A stretch of 44,514 bases of DNA from Acidobacteriota bacterium (lineage in GTDB: Bacteria; Acidobacteriota; Thermoanaerobaculia; Multivoradales; SZUA-115), in assembly GCA_024277255.1 (NCBI GenBank), contig JAJRVQ010000040.1, positions 1 through 44,514 of the forward strand, in the 5' to 3' direction. Of the stretch, positions 8,801 through 18,466 are shown in pieces. Position 1 is the stretch's first letter, and the number at the start of each line of letters is the position of its first letter. Under the pieces are notes generated by a model, which searched no databases, was not told the DNA's origin, and was given only the letters and a program-made list of their open reading frames with translations. Position numbers and translations under genes: made by a program.

Positions 8801-11587
8801 ATGGGCGGATCGACTCGAGATTCCAACTCGCCAGCCTCCGGCTGGCAAGCCCCCAAGCCCGACCACGAGATGACCCCATCCGAGGCTCCGCCTCACCGGC
8901 AGTGGCACGCCCTGAGCGTCGCGGAGGCGCTGGCGGCCCTGGGCAGCGGCGAGACGGGACTCAGCGAAGCGCAGGCCGCTCGACGCCGCCAACGGTGGGG
9001 TCCCAACGAGTCGCCGGCACCGACCATCGACCCCTGGTGGTGCATCCTGGGGCGACAGCTACGCAGCATCGTGATGCTCCTGCTCGCCGTGGCCGCACTG
9101 GCCGCCGCGGCCTTCGGAGAGCGGGCGGAGTCGGCCGCCATCGGGGTCGTGCTGTTGATCAACCTCGCCATCGGATTCGTCATCGAGCTGCGCGCGAGGT
9201 TTGCCATGGAGGCCCTTCAACGGCTGGAGGTGCCCCGGGCTACCGTCGTCCGCGGCGGCCGCGAGCAGAGCGTCGCCGCACGCGACCTGGTCGTCGGCGA
9301 CGTGGTGCTCCTCACGGCCGGGGACGCCGTGCCGGCCGACGCGCGCTTGCTGGAGCGCTCCGAGCTGCAAACCGTGGAAGCGATGCTGACCGGCGAGTCG
9401 CTGCCGGTGGTCAAGTCGCCGCGGCCGGTGGCCGGCGACACGGTACTCGCCGAGCGCACCTCCATGGTCTACCGGGCAACGCTGATCGCCAGCGGCACCG
9501 GACGCGCGGTGGTGGTGGCGACGGGGGGTGCGACCGAGCTTGGCCAAGTCAGCGACTTGCTGAGTTCCATCCGCCGGGAACCGACGCCGCTGGAGCGCCA
9601 GTTGAATGTTCTCGGCCGGCGCATGGTGTGGGCCACCCTGGCGGTCGCCATGACCGTTGTCGCGGTCGGCATCGCCCGCGGCCTGGATCTCTGGTTGATG
9701 GTGGAAACCGGGCTAGCGCTGGCCATCGCCGCCGTACCCGAGGGGCTGCCGGTGGTCACCACCATCACACTGGCCCTCGGCGTCCAACGGATGGCGCGGC
9801 GCAACGCACTCATCCGCCGTCTACCGACGGTCGAGACACTCGGTTCCGCAACCGTCGTGTGCACCGACAAGACCGGGACCCTGACCTCCGGTCGCATGGC
9901 CGTCACCACAATGTGGATCGGTGAACGCGAGCTGGAAGTCCGCCCCGGAGAAAGCTTCTTCGCGGCCGGTGAGCCGGTCGAGCCCTCGGCGGTGCCGGGT
10001 CTACTCCCACTCCTCACCACCGCCGCTCTGGCCAACCGGGCGGTGCTGGCGCCGGCCGGCGGAGGGGAGGGTGACCCCACCGAGGTCGCCCTGCTCGAAG
10101 CGGCCCGCCTGGCCGGAATCGAGCGCGGCTCGCTGCGCCAAGAGGAAGTGGGCGAGGTCCCCTTCTCCAGCGAACGCATGCTGATGGCGACCTTCCAGCG
10201 CAGTGCGGACGGCTCGGTGGTGGCTCACGTCAAGGGCGCGCCGCGGCGGCTGGTGGAGCTGTCGAGTTCCTGGGTTGGAGGCGAGGGTAGGGTTGAGCCG
10301 CTCGACGACGAGGGCCGGCAGCGGCTACTGGAGGCCAACCGGCGCCTCGCCCGCCGCGGCTTGCGGGTTCTCGCCGTCGCCAGCCGCCGGTTGGGGCCCA
10401 ACGACAAGCCCGCGGCGGCAGCGCTCGACGAGCTTACCTTCTCGGGTTTCATCGGCCTGCTCGATCCGCCGTCGCCGGGCGTCGCCGAGACCGTCAAGCT
10501 GCTGCGCGACGCCGGAGTGCGCAGCGTGATGTTGACCGGCGATCAGGCCTTGACGGCAGAGGCGGTCGGCCGCAGCTTGGGCATCCTCCGGGCGGAGGAA
10601 CGCATCCTCGACGGCCACAAGCTCCAAGGCGTGGACAAAGACGACGTCGGATCGCTGCTGCGCGGCGTCGGTGGTTTGAGCCGGGTGAGTCCGAAGAACA
10701 AGCTGCACGTGGTGCGGGCGTTCCAGGCCGCCGGCGAGGTGGTGGCGATGCTCGGCGATGGCGTCAACGACGCTCCGGCCTTGCGCCGCGCCGACATCGG
10801 TGTGGCCATGGGAGGGCGGGGCACCGACGTGGCACGCGAGGCGGCGGACATCGTGCTGGCCGACGACCGGTTCGGGACGGTAGCCGCGGCGGTACATGAA
10901 GGTCGCGTCGTCTTCGACAACATACGGCGCTTCATCTTCTATCTTTTCTCCTGCAATCTGTCGGAGATCTTGCTGCTCTTCATCGCCGGCATCGCCGGCC
11001 TGCCGCTGCCGCTACTGCCGCTGCAACTGTTGTGGCTCAACCTGGTCACCGACGTTTTCCCGGCGCTGGCGCTGGCGGTGGAGCCGGCGGCGCCGGGAGT
11101 GATGAGCCGCCCACCACGACCGCCGGATGAGGGAATCCTCACCGGCGCCTTCCTGGCCCGGATCAGCGGCTACGGCGGTCTACTGACCGGCCTCTCGCTC
11201 GCCGTCTTCATCCCGGTGTTGGCGGCGGGCGGAGAGCCGCGGGCGAGAACGGCGGTTTTCGCCACCCTGGCCTTCAGTCAACTCATCCACCTGTTCAACG
11301 CGCGAAGCGACGGTCGCCCCCTGTCGCTTCGGCGCTTCTTCGCCAACCGCTGGGCCTTGGGTGCCATCGCCTTGGTGCTGGTGCTGCAGCTCGCCGCCCT
11401 CTACCTGCCGGCGCTCAGCGGACCCCTCGGCACGGTTCCGCTGACCGCGATCGACTGGCTCGCCGTGATCCTCGCCTCACTGGCACCGCTGGCCATCGGA
11501 CAGGCAGTGGCAGTGGTCAGATCGGTACGGACTCGACGCGGCACCAGCGAGCCCGCTGCCACCAGCCGAAACGATCGAAGCGAGTAG
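8801..11587 (+). CDS. Type II (Ca2+/cation) P-type ATPase
   Basis: This 928-residue ion pump has all P-type motifs: TGES at 197-200 (actuator), AVPEGLP at 311-317 (M4), DKTGT with phosphorylated Asp356, and GDGVNDAP near residue 650. M5 contains NLSEILLLF and M6 contains NLVTDVFPALAL, keeping the Asn/Glu and Asn-Thr-Asp ligands of SERCA/PMR1-type calcium pumps. In M8, the position matching SERCA Glu908 appears to be Gln (AFSQLIHLFN), which would favour one transport site, as in PMR1-like enzymes; that alignment is by eye. The first 35 residues are a polar extension. AAGGTG lies six bases before the ATG. Ca2+ or Mn2+ is the likely substrate, but this is inferred. Confidence 0.9.
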   Translation: MGGSTRDSNSPASGWQAPKPDHEMTPSEAPPHRQWHALSVAEALAALGSGETGLSEAQAARRRQRWGPNESPAPTIDPWWCILGRQLRSIVMLLLAVAALAAAAFGERAESAAIGVVLLINLAIGFVIELRARFAMEALQRLEVPRATVVRGGREQSVAARDLVVGDVVLLTAGDAVPADARLLERSELQTVEAMLTGESLPVVKSPRPVAGDTVLAERTSMVYRATLIASGTGRAVVVATGGATELGQVSDLLSSIRREPTPLERQLNVLGRRMVWATLAVAMTVVAVGIARGLDLWLMVETGLALAIAAVPEGLPVVTTITLALGVQRMARRNALIRRLPTVETLGSATVVCTDKTGTLTSGRMAVTTMWIGERELEVRPGESFFAAGEPVEPSAVPGLLPLLTTAALANRAVLAPAGGGEGDPTEVALLEAARLAGIERGSLRQEEVGEVPFSSERMLMATFQRSADGSVVAHVKGAPRRLVELSSSWVGGEGRVEPLDDEGRQRLLEANRRLARRGLRVLAVASRRLGPNDKPAAAALDELTFSGFIGLLDPPSPGVAETVKLLRDAGVRSVMLTGDQALTAEAVGRSLGILRAEERILDGHKLQGVDKDDVGSLLRGVGGLSRVSPKNKLHVVRAFQAAGEVVAMLGDGVNDAPALRRADIGVAMGGRGTDVAREAADIVLADDRFGTVAAAVHEGRVVFDNIRRFIFYLFSCNLSEILLLFIAGIAGLPLPLLPLQLLWLNLVTDVFPALALAVEPAAPGVMSRPPRPPDEGILTGAFLARISGYGGLLTGLSLAVFIPVLAAGGEPRARTAVFATLAFSQLIHLFNARSDGRPLSLRRFFANRWALGAIALVLVLQLAALYLPALSGPLGTVPLTAIDWLAVILASLAPLAIGQAVAVVRSVRTRRGTSEPAATSRNDRSE

Positions 11588-11737
11588 CGGAGCTCTCGCT
11601 CGCCGCCCTCACACCACTGCCAGGTAGCGCCCGAAGCGCCGCCGGGCAGGGCAATTTCCGCCCGCTGGGACGGTGCGCAATTTCTCCTTGGCGACTAGTG
11701 TAGAAGAGAGAAAAACCCAGGAAATCAACCCTCGGCG

Positions 11738-13783
11738 ATGGAACCTGGAGCGATGAGTACCGGCAGCACCCTATCGGACGCAGTCCAAGAGTTGGTCCGC
11801 CGCCGGCAAGAGATGGTGCAGCGACAGCTGGTGGCCCGCGGCATCACAGATCGGCAGCTGCTGGCGGCGATGGGGTCGGTGGCTCGCGAGGCCTTCGTTC
11901 CCGCCTCCCTGGCCGAATTCGCCTACGATGACTCTCCGCTGCCAATCGAGGCGGAACAGACCATCTCGCAACCCTACATCGTCGCCCTGATGGCGCAGGC
12001 GCTGGAACTGTCGCCCAACGACCGCGTCCTGGAGATCGGCGCCGGTTCGGGGTACGCCGCCGCGGTGCTCAGCCTCATCAGCCGCGAGGTCTACGCCGTC
12101 GAGAGAATCGGCGAGCTGGCCGAGTTGGCCCGTACCCACTGCCGCGACCTCGGTTACCACAACGTCCACCTGCTGCATGCGGACGGTACGAACGGCTGGC
12201 CGCAACACGCCCCGTACGAGGCGATCGTGGTGTGGGCCGGAGGACCTTCGGTGCCGACGGCGCTGCTCGACCAACTCACCATCGGCGGCCGGCTGGTAAT
12301 CCCGGTCGGCGACAACCCCCGTCTACAGACCCTGGTGCGCATTCGCCGCCAGGAGGCAGACCGCTACGAGCGCGAGGATCTCGGCTCGGTGCGCTTCGTA
12401 CCGCTGATCGGCGACCAGGGATGGAAGCCCAAAAGCGTCAACCCCGGACTGCGGACCGCGGCGACTCATGGCCCGTCGCGCCACGCGGTGGCGGCGTTGA
12501 TACGCGAGGCCGCCGAGCCCCTCGACGCCATCGACGATGCTGAGCTGGGGCCGCTGCTGGAGCGGATCGGGGACGCTCGCGTGGTGCTCCTCGGCGAAGC
12601 GACGCACGGTACCGCCGAGTTCTATCGCATGCGCAGCCGCATCACCCGCGAACTGATCACCCGCAAAGGGTTTGATCTGGTGGCCTTCGAAGCCGACTGG
12701 CCTGACATGGCCGAGGTCGACCGCCACGTGCGCCGCGCTCCCCGGCGTCGCGAAGAGATCTTCACCCGCTTCCCCACCTGGATGTGGCGCAACCGCGAGT
12801 TCGGCGAGCTGGTCCACTGGTTGCACGAGCACAACGCCAACATCCACGACCCTGCCCGGCGGGTGAGCCTCCACGGCCTCGACCTGTACAGCATGTTCAC
12901 CTCGATCGCCGCCGTGCTCGACTACCTGGACCGGGTCGATCCGGCGGCCGGGGTGAGCGCCCGGGCGCGCTACGGCTGCCTCACGCCGTGGGAACGGGAT
13001 CCCGCCGCCTATGGCCGCGCTGCGCTCGAAGGCCGCTACGCGAGCTGCGAGCCGGAGGTTCTGGCGACCTTGGTCAGCATGCTCGAGTGCCGGTTGACCT
13101 ACGAGACCCACGACGGCGAGAGCTTCCTCGACGCGGAGCAAAACGCGCGGGTGATCGCCACCGCCGAGCGCTACTACCGGGTGATGTACTACGGCTCGGC
13201 CGAATCCTGGAACCTGCGGGACCACCACATGTTTGACACCCTCGAGCGGCTGCTCGCCTTCCGCGGTCCACACTCGAAGGCCGTCGTCTGGGCACACAAC
13301 TCCCACGTCGGCAACGCCGCCGCTACCGAGATGACCGACCGGGGGCAGATCAACATCGGCCTGCTCGCCCGTGAGCACTTCGGCTCCAAGGCGTTCCTGG
13401 TCGGCTTCGGCACCGATCACGGCACGGTGGCCGCGGCGCGCGACTGGGACGGCCCGATGAGCATCCGCCAGGTGCGGCCCGCGCACCCGGAGAGCTACGA
13501 GAGCCTGTGCCACGAGTCCACCGTGCCGGCTTTCCTGCTCCATCTGAAGGAACCGGTGCGCGCCGACCTCACCGACGAACTGGCCGTCCCGCGGCTGGAG
13601 CGGGCGATCGGCGTTATCTACCGCCCCGAGACGGAACTCGAGAGCCACTACCTACAGGTCACACTGCCCTACCAATTCGACGAGTACGTCTGGTTCGACG
13701 AAACCACCGCCGTCACCGCCTCCGGCACCACCGGCGAAAGTCCTCACGGCGGGGTGCCCGACACCTACCCGTTCAGGCTCTAA
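11738..13783 (+). CDS. Fusion of protein-L-isoaspartate O-methyltransferase and erythromycin-esterase-like domain
   Basis: This 681-residue protein has two catalytic domains. Residues about 15-230 are a PCMT domain: TISQPYIVALM at about 75-85 and the SAM-binding loop VLEIGAGSGYAA at 97-108. PCMT methylates isoaspartyl residues to start repair of aged proteins. Residues about 250-660 resemble the EreA/EreB erythromycin esterase fold, with GEATHGTAEF near 286-295, an acidic cluster (FEADWPDM) and WAHNSHVGN near 519. Ere-like domains occur in many hydrolases of unknown substrate, so macrolide resistance should not be assumed. No signal peptide is seen, so it is probably cytoplasmic. An in-frame ATG at 11753 is an alternative start; neither ribosome-binding site is ideal. 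The fusion is continuous with no frameshift. Confidence 0.9.
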   Translation: MEPGAMSTGSTLSDAVQELVRRRQEMVQRQLVARGITDRQLLAAMGSVAREAFVPASLAEFAYDDSPLPIEAEQTISQPYIVALMAQALELSPNDRVLEIGAGSGYAAAVLSLISREVYAVERIGELAELARTHCRDLGYHNVHLLHADGTNGWPQHAPYEAIVVWAGGPSVPTALLDQLTIGGRLVIPVGDNPRLQTLVRIRRQEADRYEREDLGSVRFVPLIGDQGWKPKSVNPGLRTAATHGPSRHAVAALIREAAEPLDAIDDAELGPLLERIGDARVVLLGEATHGTAEFYRMRSRITRELITRKGFDLVAFEADWPDMAEVDRHVRRAPRRREEIFTRFPTWMWRNREFGELVHWLHEHNANIHDPARRVSLHGLDLYSMFTSIAAVLDYLDRVDPAAGVSARARYGCLTPWERDPAAYGRAALEGRYASCEPEVLATLVSMLECRLTYETHDGESFLDAEQNARVIATAERYYRVMYYGSAESWNLRDHHMFDTLERLLAFRGPHSKAVVWAHNSHVGNAAATEMTDRGQINIGLLAREHFGSKAFLVGFGTDHGTVAAARDWDGPMSIRQVRPAHPESYESLCHESTVPAFLLHLKEPVRADLTDELAVPRLERAIGVIYRPETELESHYLQVTLPYQFDEYVWFDETTAVTASGTTGESPHGGVPDTYPFRL

Positions 13784-13884
13784 GGAAAACCGTTTCCCCG
13801 CAAGCGGCCCACCGAATCCAGTTCGCTGAGCAAAGAGACGAGCCCTGCAAGCCAACCGAGGCCTCAGCATGGGGAAACGCCGCC

Positions 13885-16800
13885 TCAGGGCGTTACCGTG
13901 GTGATCTCCAACGACCAATTGTTGATCGTGCCAACGCCGCCGCCTCCCTCGTCTACCGCCCAGAGCTGCCAGATGCCGCCGGCGGCTTTGCCCTTGAAGA
14001 TGCTCAACGGGTGCGCCGGCTGGCTCAGCGTGTCGTAGGTGGTCACCAGATCGGCGGCGAAGCCACCCGTCTCGTTGTGCAGCAGGCCGTAGATCCCCTG
14101 CGGTGAGATCAGGTAAAGCCGCAAGTCGCCGATTGCGCCGTGCGAGATGTCGACTGAGACGTTGACGTCCGCCACCACACCGATCATCGAAGCACCGTCG
14201 ACATCCAGGTCCGAGGTCACGCCGGCGAAGTCCTGATCGGGGATCGATTGAGGCACATCAGTCGAAGCGAAAGAATAGCTCTGGACGCTGCCGCAGCCGG
14301 ACGGCAGATAGCTCAGGTCGAGCCGCCAGTCGCGGAGCGTGGCGCTGCCGCCGCCGGCCTGAGCGTCGACCACCTTGAGCTGCCAGGTACCGTCCATCGG
14401 TTTGCCGAGTGCACCACTGGTGACAAACAGAGCGTTGATCCCACTGCCGCTGTACGGGCAGGTCAGGAAGAGGCCGGGGAAGAGCTGGCCGCACAGCACC
14501 TCCTCCTCGCCGTCCGGATGGACGAGGATCAGAGAGATCTTGTCGCCCGCAACGTTCGGGTGGGAGAGATCGACGTAGACACCGGTGCTGTTGTTGACCG
14601 TGCCGACCATGTTGACGGCCACGTCGGAGGTCACCCCTGCCGGGTTGTTGTCGGGCACGGACTTGGGCACGTCGATCGAATCCCATTGGCCGAAGGGCGC
14701 GCAGCCGTCCGGAGTGTAATCGATGGTCAGCGTCCAGTCCTCGAGCGTGCCGACGGTGCCGGCTACCAGGTCTTGCGCGATCACCTGCCAGGAGCCATGG
14801 AGATTCTTGCCGGCGAAGCTGGTGAGCGGAAAGCTACCGTTGAGGTTGGCGGTACCCGGCAAGTTCTGGTTGTGGACAGTCGTTTGTTGGCCGTCCGGCG
14901 CCACCACCGATACCCGTAGGTCTCCAACGTCCGGGTGGGTGATCGACAGGTCTAGCGTGGCGGATTGGATCAGCCCCGAGTCGTTGATCCAGGTGCCCTG
15001 GGTCAGGCCGGCCACGGTGCCGTCCGGGATCACCTGCGGCGGATAGCCGCTGCCGTAGGTCGGCAAGGGTGGCGGCGGAGGGGTGTAGTTGATGGTCATT
15101 GACAGATCGACGATCGAGCCAGCGCTGCCGCCCGACTTGGCGTGGGCCTCGAAGGTCCAACTACCCGCCAGCGGCTTGCCGCTGAACGCCGTCACATCGA
15201 AAACACCTGGAACCGGCCCCGGCAACTCGTCCCACAGCGTCACCTTGGTGCCGTCCGGGTGCTTGACCTTCAGGCGAAGGTCGCTCGGATCGGGATGGTT
15301 GACGCTCAAGTTGACCTTCACGGTGTTGATGGTGCCGGTGTCGGTGATCTGCAGCGACGAGAAGGTGGTGAATCCGGGCATCACGTTGACCATGCTGCCG
15401 TTGGGCCAGTCGAAGTTCTTGGTGATCGAGTCCGGGTCGGGCGGCATGGTGTTGGCGGCCGCCGCCAGCGCCGCCTCGGCGTTGAGTTTGCCGTAGCCGA
15501 AGTAGGTCGAGAAACCACCGCTCCAGCTGGAGTGCGACGGGTCGATCATGTCGGCCGAACTGCGCATGATGTCGCGCACCTGGTCCCAGGTGAGAGCCGG
15601 GTTGACGTCTAAGATCAGCGCCGCCAACCCAGCCGCCTGCGGGCTGGAAAATGAGGTACCGGCCAGCCCGCCGGTGTAATCACCGGAGACCGAATAACCG
15701 AGCTGCCCGGTGATGTCGGTCGTCCATACGCCACCGCTGGCAGTGCCGTCGCCGGACGGAGCCACGAAATCGAGATTGGTGCTTTGGCTGCTGTAACTCG
15801 CGATTTTGTCCTGGTTCGTCGAAGCGCCGACCGCCATCGTCAGCGGGCTGTTCACGTAGCCGTTCTGCGGCACCGGCCCACCCGAGTTGCCGGAGGCGAA
15901 GAAAATCGGCATGCCCAGCCCGCCGCGCCCTTCGTCGATGCACTTCTGCAGTGCCATCTGCGTCGAAGCGGGCAGCACAGGCTGGATGTTATCCTGCGGG
16001 CCCCACGAGTTGTTGATGATGTGGGCGCCGTGAATACGGGCGAAGTTGAACGCCTGCGCCTCATCGGCCAGCGTTGCACCGGGCGCCAGGAAGCGGATCG
16101 GCATCACCTTGCAGCTCTGGCAGACGCCGGAAACACCGAGGCCATTGTTGCCCAACGCCGCCGCCATGCCGGAAACCGCGGTCGAGTGCTTCTCGATCGA
16201 CGGGTACTGATAGCCAGAACTGCCGCTGCCGCCGGCCACGTCGGTGCCGGCCACCAGGTCGAGGTCGGGATGCTGAAGGTCGATGCCCGTGTCGACCACT
16301 GCAATCACGATACCGGGATTGCCGGTCGAGCTGTCCCAGCCTTCGGGCGCGTCGATGTCGGCGTCCGGCTTGACCATGAACTGCGGCGTGATCCCGGTGG
16401 CGTGCAGGTGCCACTGCTTGTTGAACAGCGGGTCGTTGGGAATCAGAAGCGCCGTCTTCGGCGAGACGAAGTTCGGATGGGCATAGTCGATCACACTTGG
16501 GCCGTAGGTCTGGATCAGATGGTTGGCCATCGTCTGTGCGGTGAACGGTGAACTCTTCTTCACCTTGAGCACGTAGGTGTAGAGCGCGGTGTCCAGCTCG
16601 TCGACCACGGTCAAGTTGTTGCTCGCCAAAACAGCAGCGACGGCCTGCGGCGTCTGCGACGGCTGGAAGGCGACGATGAGTTCGTTGGTCAAGCCATAGA
16701 CGTGCCGCTTGGCGAGCGCCAAGCCGGGAAAGGCGCTCACCACCTGGGTCGCGCGCCGGAGGGTAGCGGCCGCCTGTTTCGCGGTAGCGACCGTGCTGCC

Positions 16801-17133
16801 TGCCACCATCGGCACCCAATAGAAGTTGTTGGCCGCCGGGCCGATGCGGTCGACCACGGCGGGATCCAGACCCGGAACCCGTTTCAGGATTCGTCGCGCC
16901 GCTTCCGGGGAAACCTCCGGGGAAAACTTGACCGCCAGCAGGTCCGGATAGACCGAGAGCGGAACCCGCGTGTGACCATCGGCACCGGAGTAGAAGTAAA
17001 GGCTGGAATCGGGCTCCGGATCGCCCGCCGGCTTCACCTGCGCGGCTACGACCGTGGCACCGGAAAGCGGCGGCGCAACCACCGCCAGAAGAACTACAGA
17101 AATCGAGGACAAGACAATCCTATGCAGCTTCAC
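13885..17133 (-). CDS. Secreted subtilisin-like (S8) protease with four C-terminal P domains
   Basis: This 1082-residue protein starts at a GTG with AAGGAGG about nine bases upstream; the longer frame to 17205 lacks such support. A signal peptide (about 1-32) and a prodomain-like region (to about 230) precede the S8 catalytic domain. The triad residues are Asp281 (VVDTGID), His316 (EKHSTAVSG) and Ser494 (AGTSFSSPQ), with the oxyanion Asn in SGNSGG at about 415. The His motif reads HST rather than the usual HGT. Four P (proprotein-convertase) beta-sandwich domains of about 110-125 residues follow, marked by repeats such as NHPDPSDLRL, THPDVGDLRV and ISHGAIGDLRLYL with GxW plus WxLxI endings. 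It probably degrades protein outside the cell or at the surface. It converges with the PCMT fusion gene. Confidence 0.93.
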   Translation of the reverse strand: MKLHRIVLSSISVVLLAVVAPPLSGATVVAAQVKPAGDPEPDSSLYFYSGADGHTRVPLSVYPDLLAVKFSPEVSPEAARRILKRVPGLDPAVVDRIGPAANNFYWVPMVAGSTVATAKQAAATLRRATQVVSAFPGLALAKRHVYGLTNELIVAFQPSQTPQAVAAVLASNNLTVVDELDTALYTYVLKVKKSSPFTAQTMANHLIQTYGPSVIDYAHPNFVSPKTALLIPNDPLFNKQWHLHATGITPQFMVKPDADIDAPEGWDSSTGNPGIVIAVVDTGIDLQHPDLDLVAGTDVAGGSGSSGYQYPSIEKHSTAVSGMAAALGNNGLGVSGVCQSCKVMPIRFLAPGATLADEAQAFNFARIHGAHIINNSWGPQDNIQPVLPASTQMALQKCIDEGRGGLGMPIFFASGNSGGPVPQNGYVNSPLTMAVGASTNQDKIASYSSQSTNLDFVAPSGDGTASGGVWTTDITGQLGYSVSGDYTGGLAGTSFSSPQAAGLAALILDVNPALTWDQVRDIMRSSADMIDPSHSSWSGGFSTYFGYGKLNAEAALAAAANTMPPDPDSITKNFDWPNGSMVNVMPGFTTFSSLQITDTGTINTVKVNLSVNHPDPSDLRLKVKHPDGTKVTLWDELPGPVPGVFDVTAFSGKPLAGSWTFEAHAKSGGSAGSIVDLSMTINYTPPPPPLPTYGSGYPPQVIPDGTVAGLTQGTWINDSGLIQSATLDLSITHPDVGDLRVSVVAPDGQQTTVHNQNLPGTANLNGSFPLTSFAGKNLHGSWQVIAQDLVAGTVGTLEDWTLTIDYTPDGCAPFGQWDSIDVPKSVPDNNPAGVTSDVAVNMVGTVNNSTGVYVDLSHPNVAGDKISLILVHPDGEEEVLCGQLFPGLFLTCPYSGSGINALFVTSGALGKPMDGTWQLKVVDAQAGGGSATLRDWRLDLSYLPSGCGSVQSYSFASTDVPQSIPDQDFAGVTSDLDVDGASMIGVVADVNVSVDISHGAIGDLRLYLISPQGIYGLLHNETGGFAADLVTTYDTLSQPAHPLSIFKGKAAGGIWQLWAVDEGGGGVGTINNWSLEITTVTP

Positions 17134-17348
17134 GGTCGAGGTCCTCCTTCTACCCCCGGTGCGTGAGCCTCTTCGCCTCTCTATGGCGGCGGCTTCACGC
17201 CCCACTTCGGCAGGAGTCGCGAGAGTCCGCGATTGCCCCTACGCCTCCCCGGGACCGCCTGTCGGCTGCTCCGGTCCAGCTGCACTGCGAGCCGAGACGC
17301 TGAGCGCTGGCTGGGTCACTTTCCCAGCGATGCCAACACCTCGGCTCG

Positions 17349-17738
17349 CTACCAAGCTGCGACCCGGAGGTTCTCGATCTCTTCGAAGTGCCTGTCTCGC
17401 GAAGCAACGATTAGACCGTGCTGAAGAGCGATAGCGCCAATCCAAATATCGTTGTCTGGAATCGGCCGCCCTTTCTCACGCAGCGCTCCTTTGATTCGGC
17501 CGTACTGCTTAGCAGTCTCAGCATCGACCACCACAATAGTGCACGCAGCACTGAAGCTATCGATGCGAGCCTCGTTCGCATCGGGCCGAGCCGATTGTCC
17601 GGCACCGAAGCGAAGCTCGCCGAGGACCACGGAGGGAAGGTAGATCTCCGGGTTGTCTTCGAGCTGGGTTCGAACCGCAGGGTCCTCATTGAAGAGGGCG
17701 ATGACGATATTGGTGTCGAGCAGGTAGCTACCACTCAC
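17349..17738 (-). CDS. PIN-domain toxin (VapC-like)
   Basis: This protein of about 129 residues has the PIN nuclease fold. The acidic residues expected at the metal site are present: LLDTNIVIAL, LGELRFGAG, IPDNDIWIGAIAL and ASRDRHFEEI. VapC-type toxins cleave RNA, often initiator or other tRNAs. The GTG at 17738 is chosen because AGGTGG lies six bases upstream; a GTG at 17756 would add six residues but has AGGAGG only three bases away. Either way the start overlaps the end of the antitoxin gene, as is usual for such pairs. The tRNA or RNA target cannot be predicted. Confidence 0.9.
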   Translation of the reverse strand: MSGSYLLDTNIVIALFNEDPAVRTQLEDNPEIYLPSVVLGELRFGAGQSARPDANEARIDSFSAACTIVVVDAETAKQYGRIKGALREKGRPIPDNDIWIGAIALQHGLIVASRDRHFEEIENLRVAAW

Positions 17739-17958
17739 CCGGATCCACCTGCTCACAGCCCTCCTCGATAGCCTCCATCATTGCTCGAGCGGACTCATCA
17801 TCGAGAGTCCCCGCGAAGCGTAGTAGATCGCGCCCGGATGCGCCCTTGGGCAAGCTAGAAACCAGGCCGTGCACTAGCTCTGCGGCCTGTTGCTGCTGCT
17901 TCGGCGAGAGCCGATCTAGGTCTTGGAGAATCTGTTCTTTGATCGCCAGCATCACCAT
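17728..17958 (-). CDS. Antitoxin partner of the PIN toxin
   Basis: This 76-residue, mostly helical protein begins MVMLAIKEQILQDLDRLSP and ends in the acidic motif AIEEGCEQVDPGEW. The ending is typical of small antitoxins encoded just before PIN toxins. I do not see a ribbon-helix-helix or AbrB DNA-binding signature, so autoregulation is uncertain. GAGGAGGT lies upstream of the ATG at a normal distance. The function is inferred mainly from the overlap with the PIN gene. The 247 bases upstream (17959-18205) hold no gene I can support. Confidence 0.75.
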   Translation of the reverse strand: MVMLAIKEQILQDLDRLSPKQQQQAAELVHGLVSSLPKGASGRDLLRFAGTLDDESARAMMEAIEEGCEQVDPGEW

Positions 17959-18205
17959 GGCAGCACCTCCTCTCCGCCCGGAGTGGAATCATAGTGCGTA
18001 TAGCATACCGCCCCTGGGCTGGTGGCGCCCGCAAAGGCGACAGCGATTCAACGCCACCCCGCTCTCTCGACCAGAACGGATCGACTGGAGGAGGCTGGCC
18101 ATTGCTTGTGCCGTCCTTCACCGAAAAGATAGTCTGGGAACTCAGAACCGACCTAGGCCTCACCCTTTTCGGTGGCCCTGGCAAACCTCTGATTCGCTCG
18201 GGTGG

Positions 18206-18466
18206 TCAACGATAGATCCTTCCGCGCTGAGCGATATCAAGGACAAGAACGACCAGCTCCCCAGCGTCATACCGGTAGACGATACGAATCGGCCCAACAC
18301 GAAAAGACCGCCGGCCGGCCAGTGGACCCTGCAGCGGTTTGCCAGACTCGGGCTCCTTGGCCAGGCGATCTAGCGCGCGATCAATTCGCCCGAAAAGCCT
18401 GCGATCCGACCGAGCGAGCTTCTCGTAGCTCTTCCTAGCGTGACTCGACAGCCTTACGGTCGCCAC
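18206..18466 (-). CDS. RelE/ParE-superfamily toxin
   Basis: This 86-residue basic protein has the RelE-type pattern: ATVRLSSHARKSYEKLA at the N-terminus, central helices (LFGRIDRALDRLAKEPESG) and the beta core PLAGRRSFRVGPIRIVYRYD followed by LVVLVLDIAQRGRIYR. In RelE-like toxins such residues cut mRNA on the ribosome; ParE-like members inhibit gyrase, and the sequence alone does not settle which. Its start overlaps the end of the Phd/YefM-like antitoxin gene by 32 bases, so the two are translationally coupled. Confidence 0.9.
   Translation of the reverse strand: MATVRLSSHARKSYEKLARSDRRLFGRIDRALDRLAKEPESGKPLQGPLAGRRSFRVGPIRIVYRYDAGELVVLVLDIAQRGRIYR

Noticed and set aside
12323..13648. 441-codon minus-strand frame
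   Set aside because: It lies inside the PCMT-Ere fusion gene, whose domains are clear on the plus strand.
11738..13783. Macrolide resistance gene
   Set aside because: The Ere-like domain is distant and fused to a protein-repair enzyme; resistance cannot be inferred from the fold.
17134..17205. 24-codon extension of the S8 protease
   Set aside because: The GTG at 17133 has AAGGAGG at proper distance and is followed directly by a signal peptide; the extension is basic and Arg-rich.
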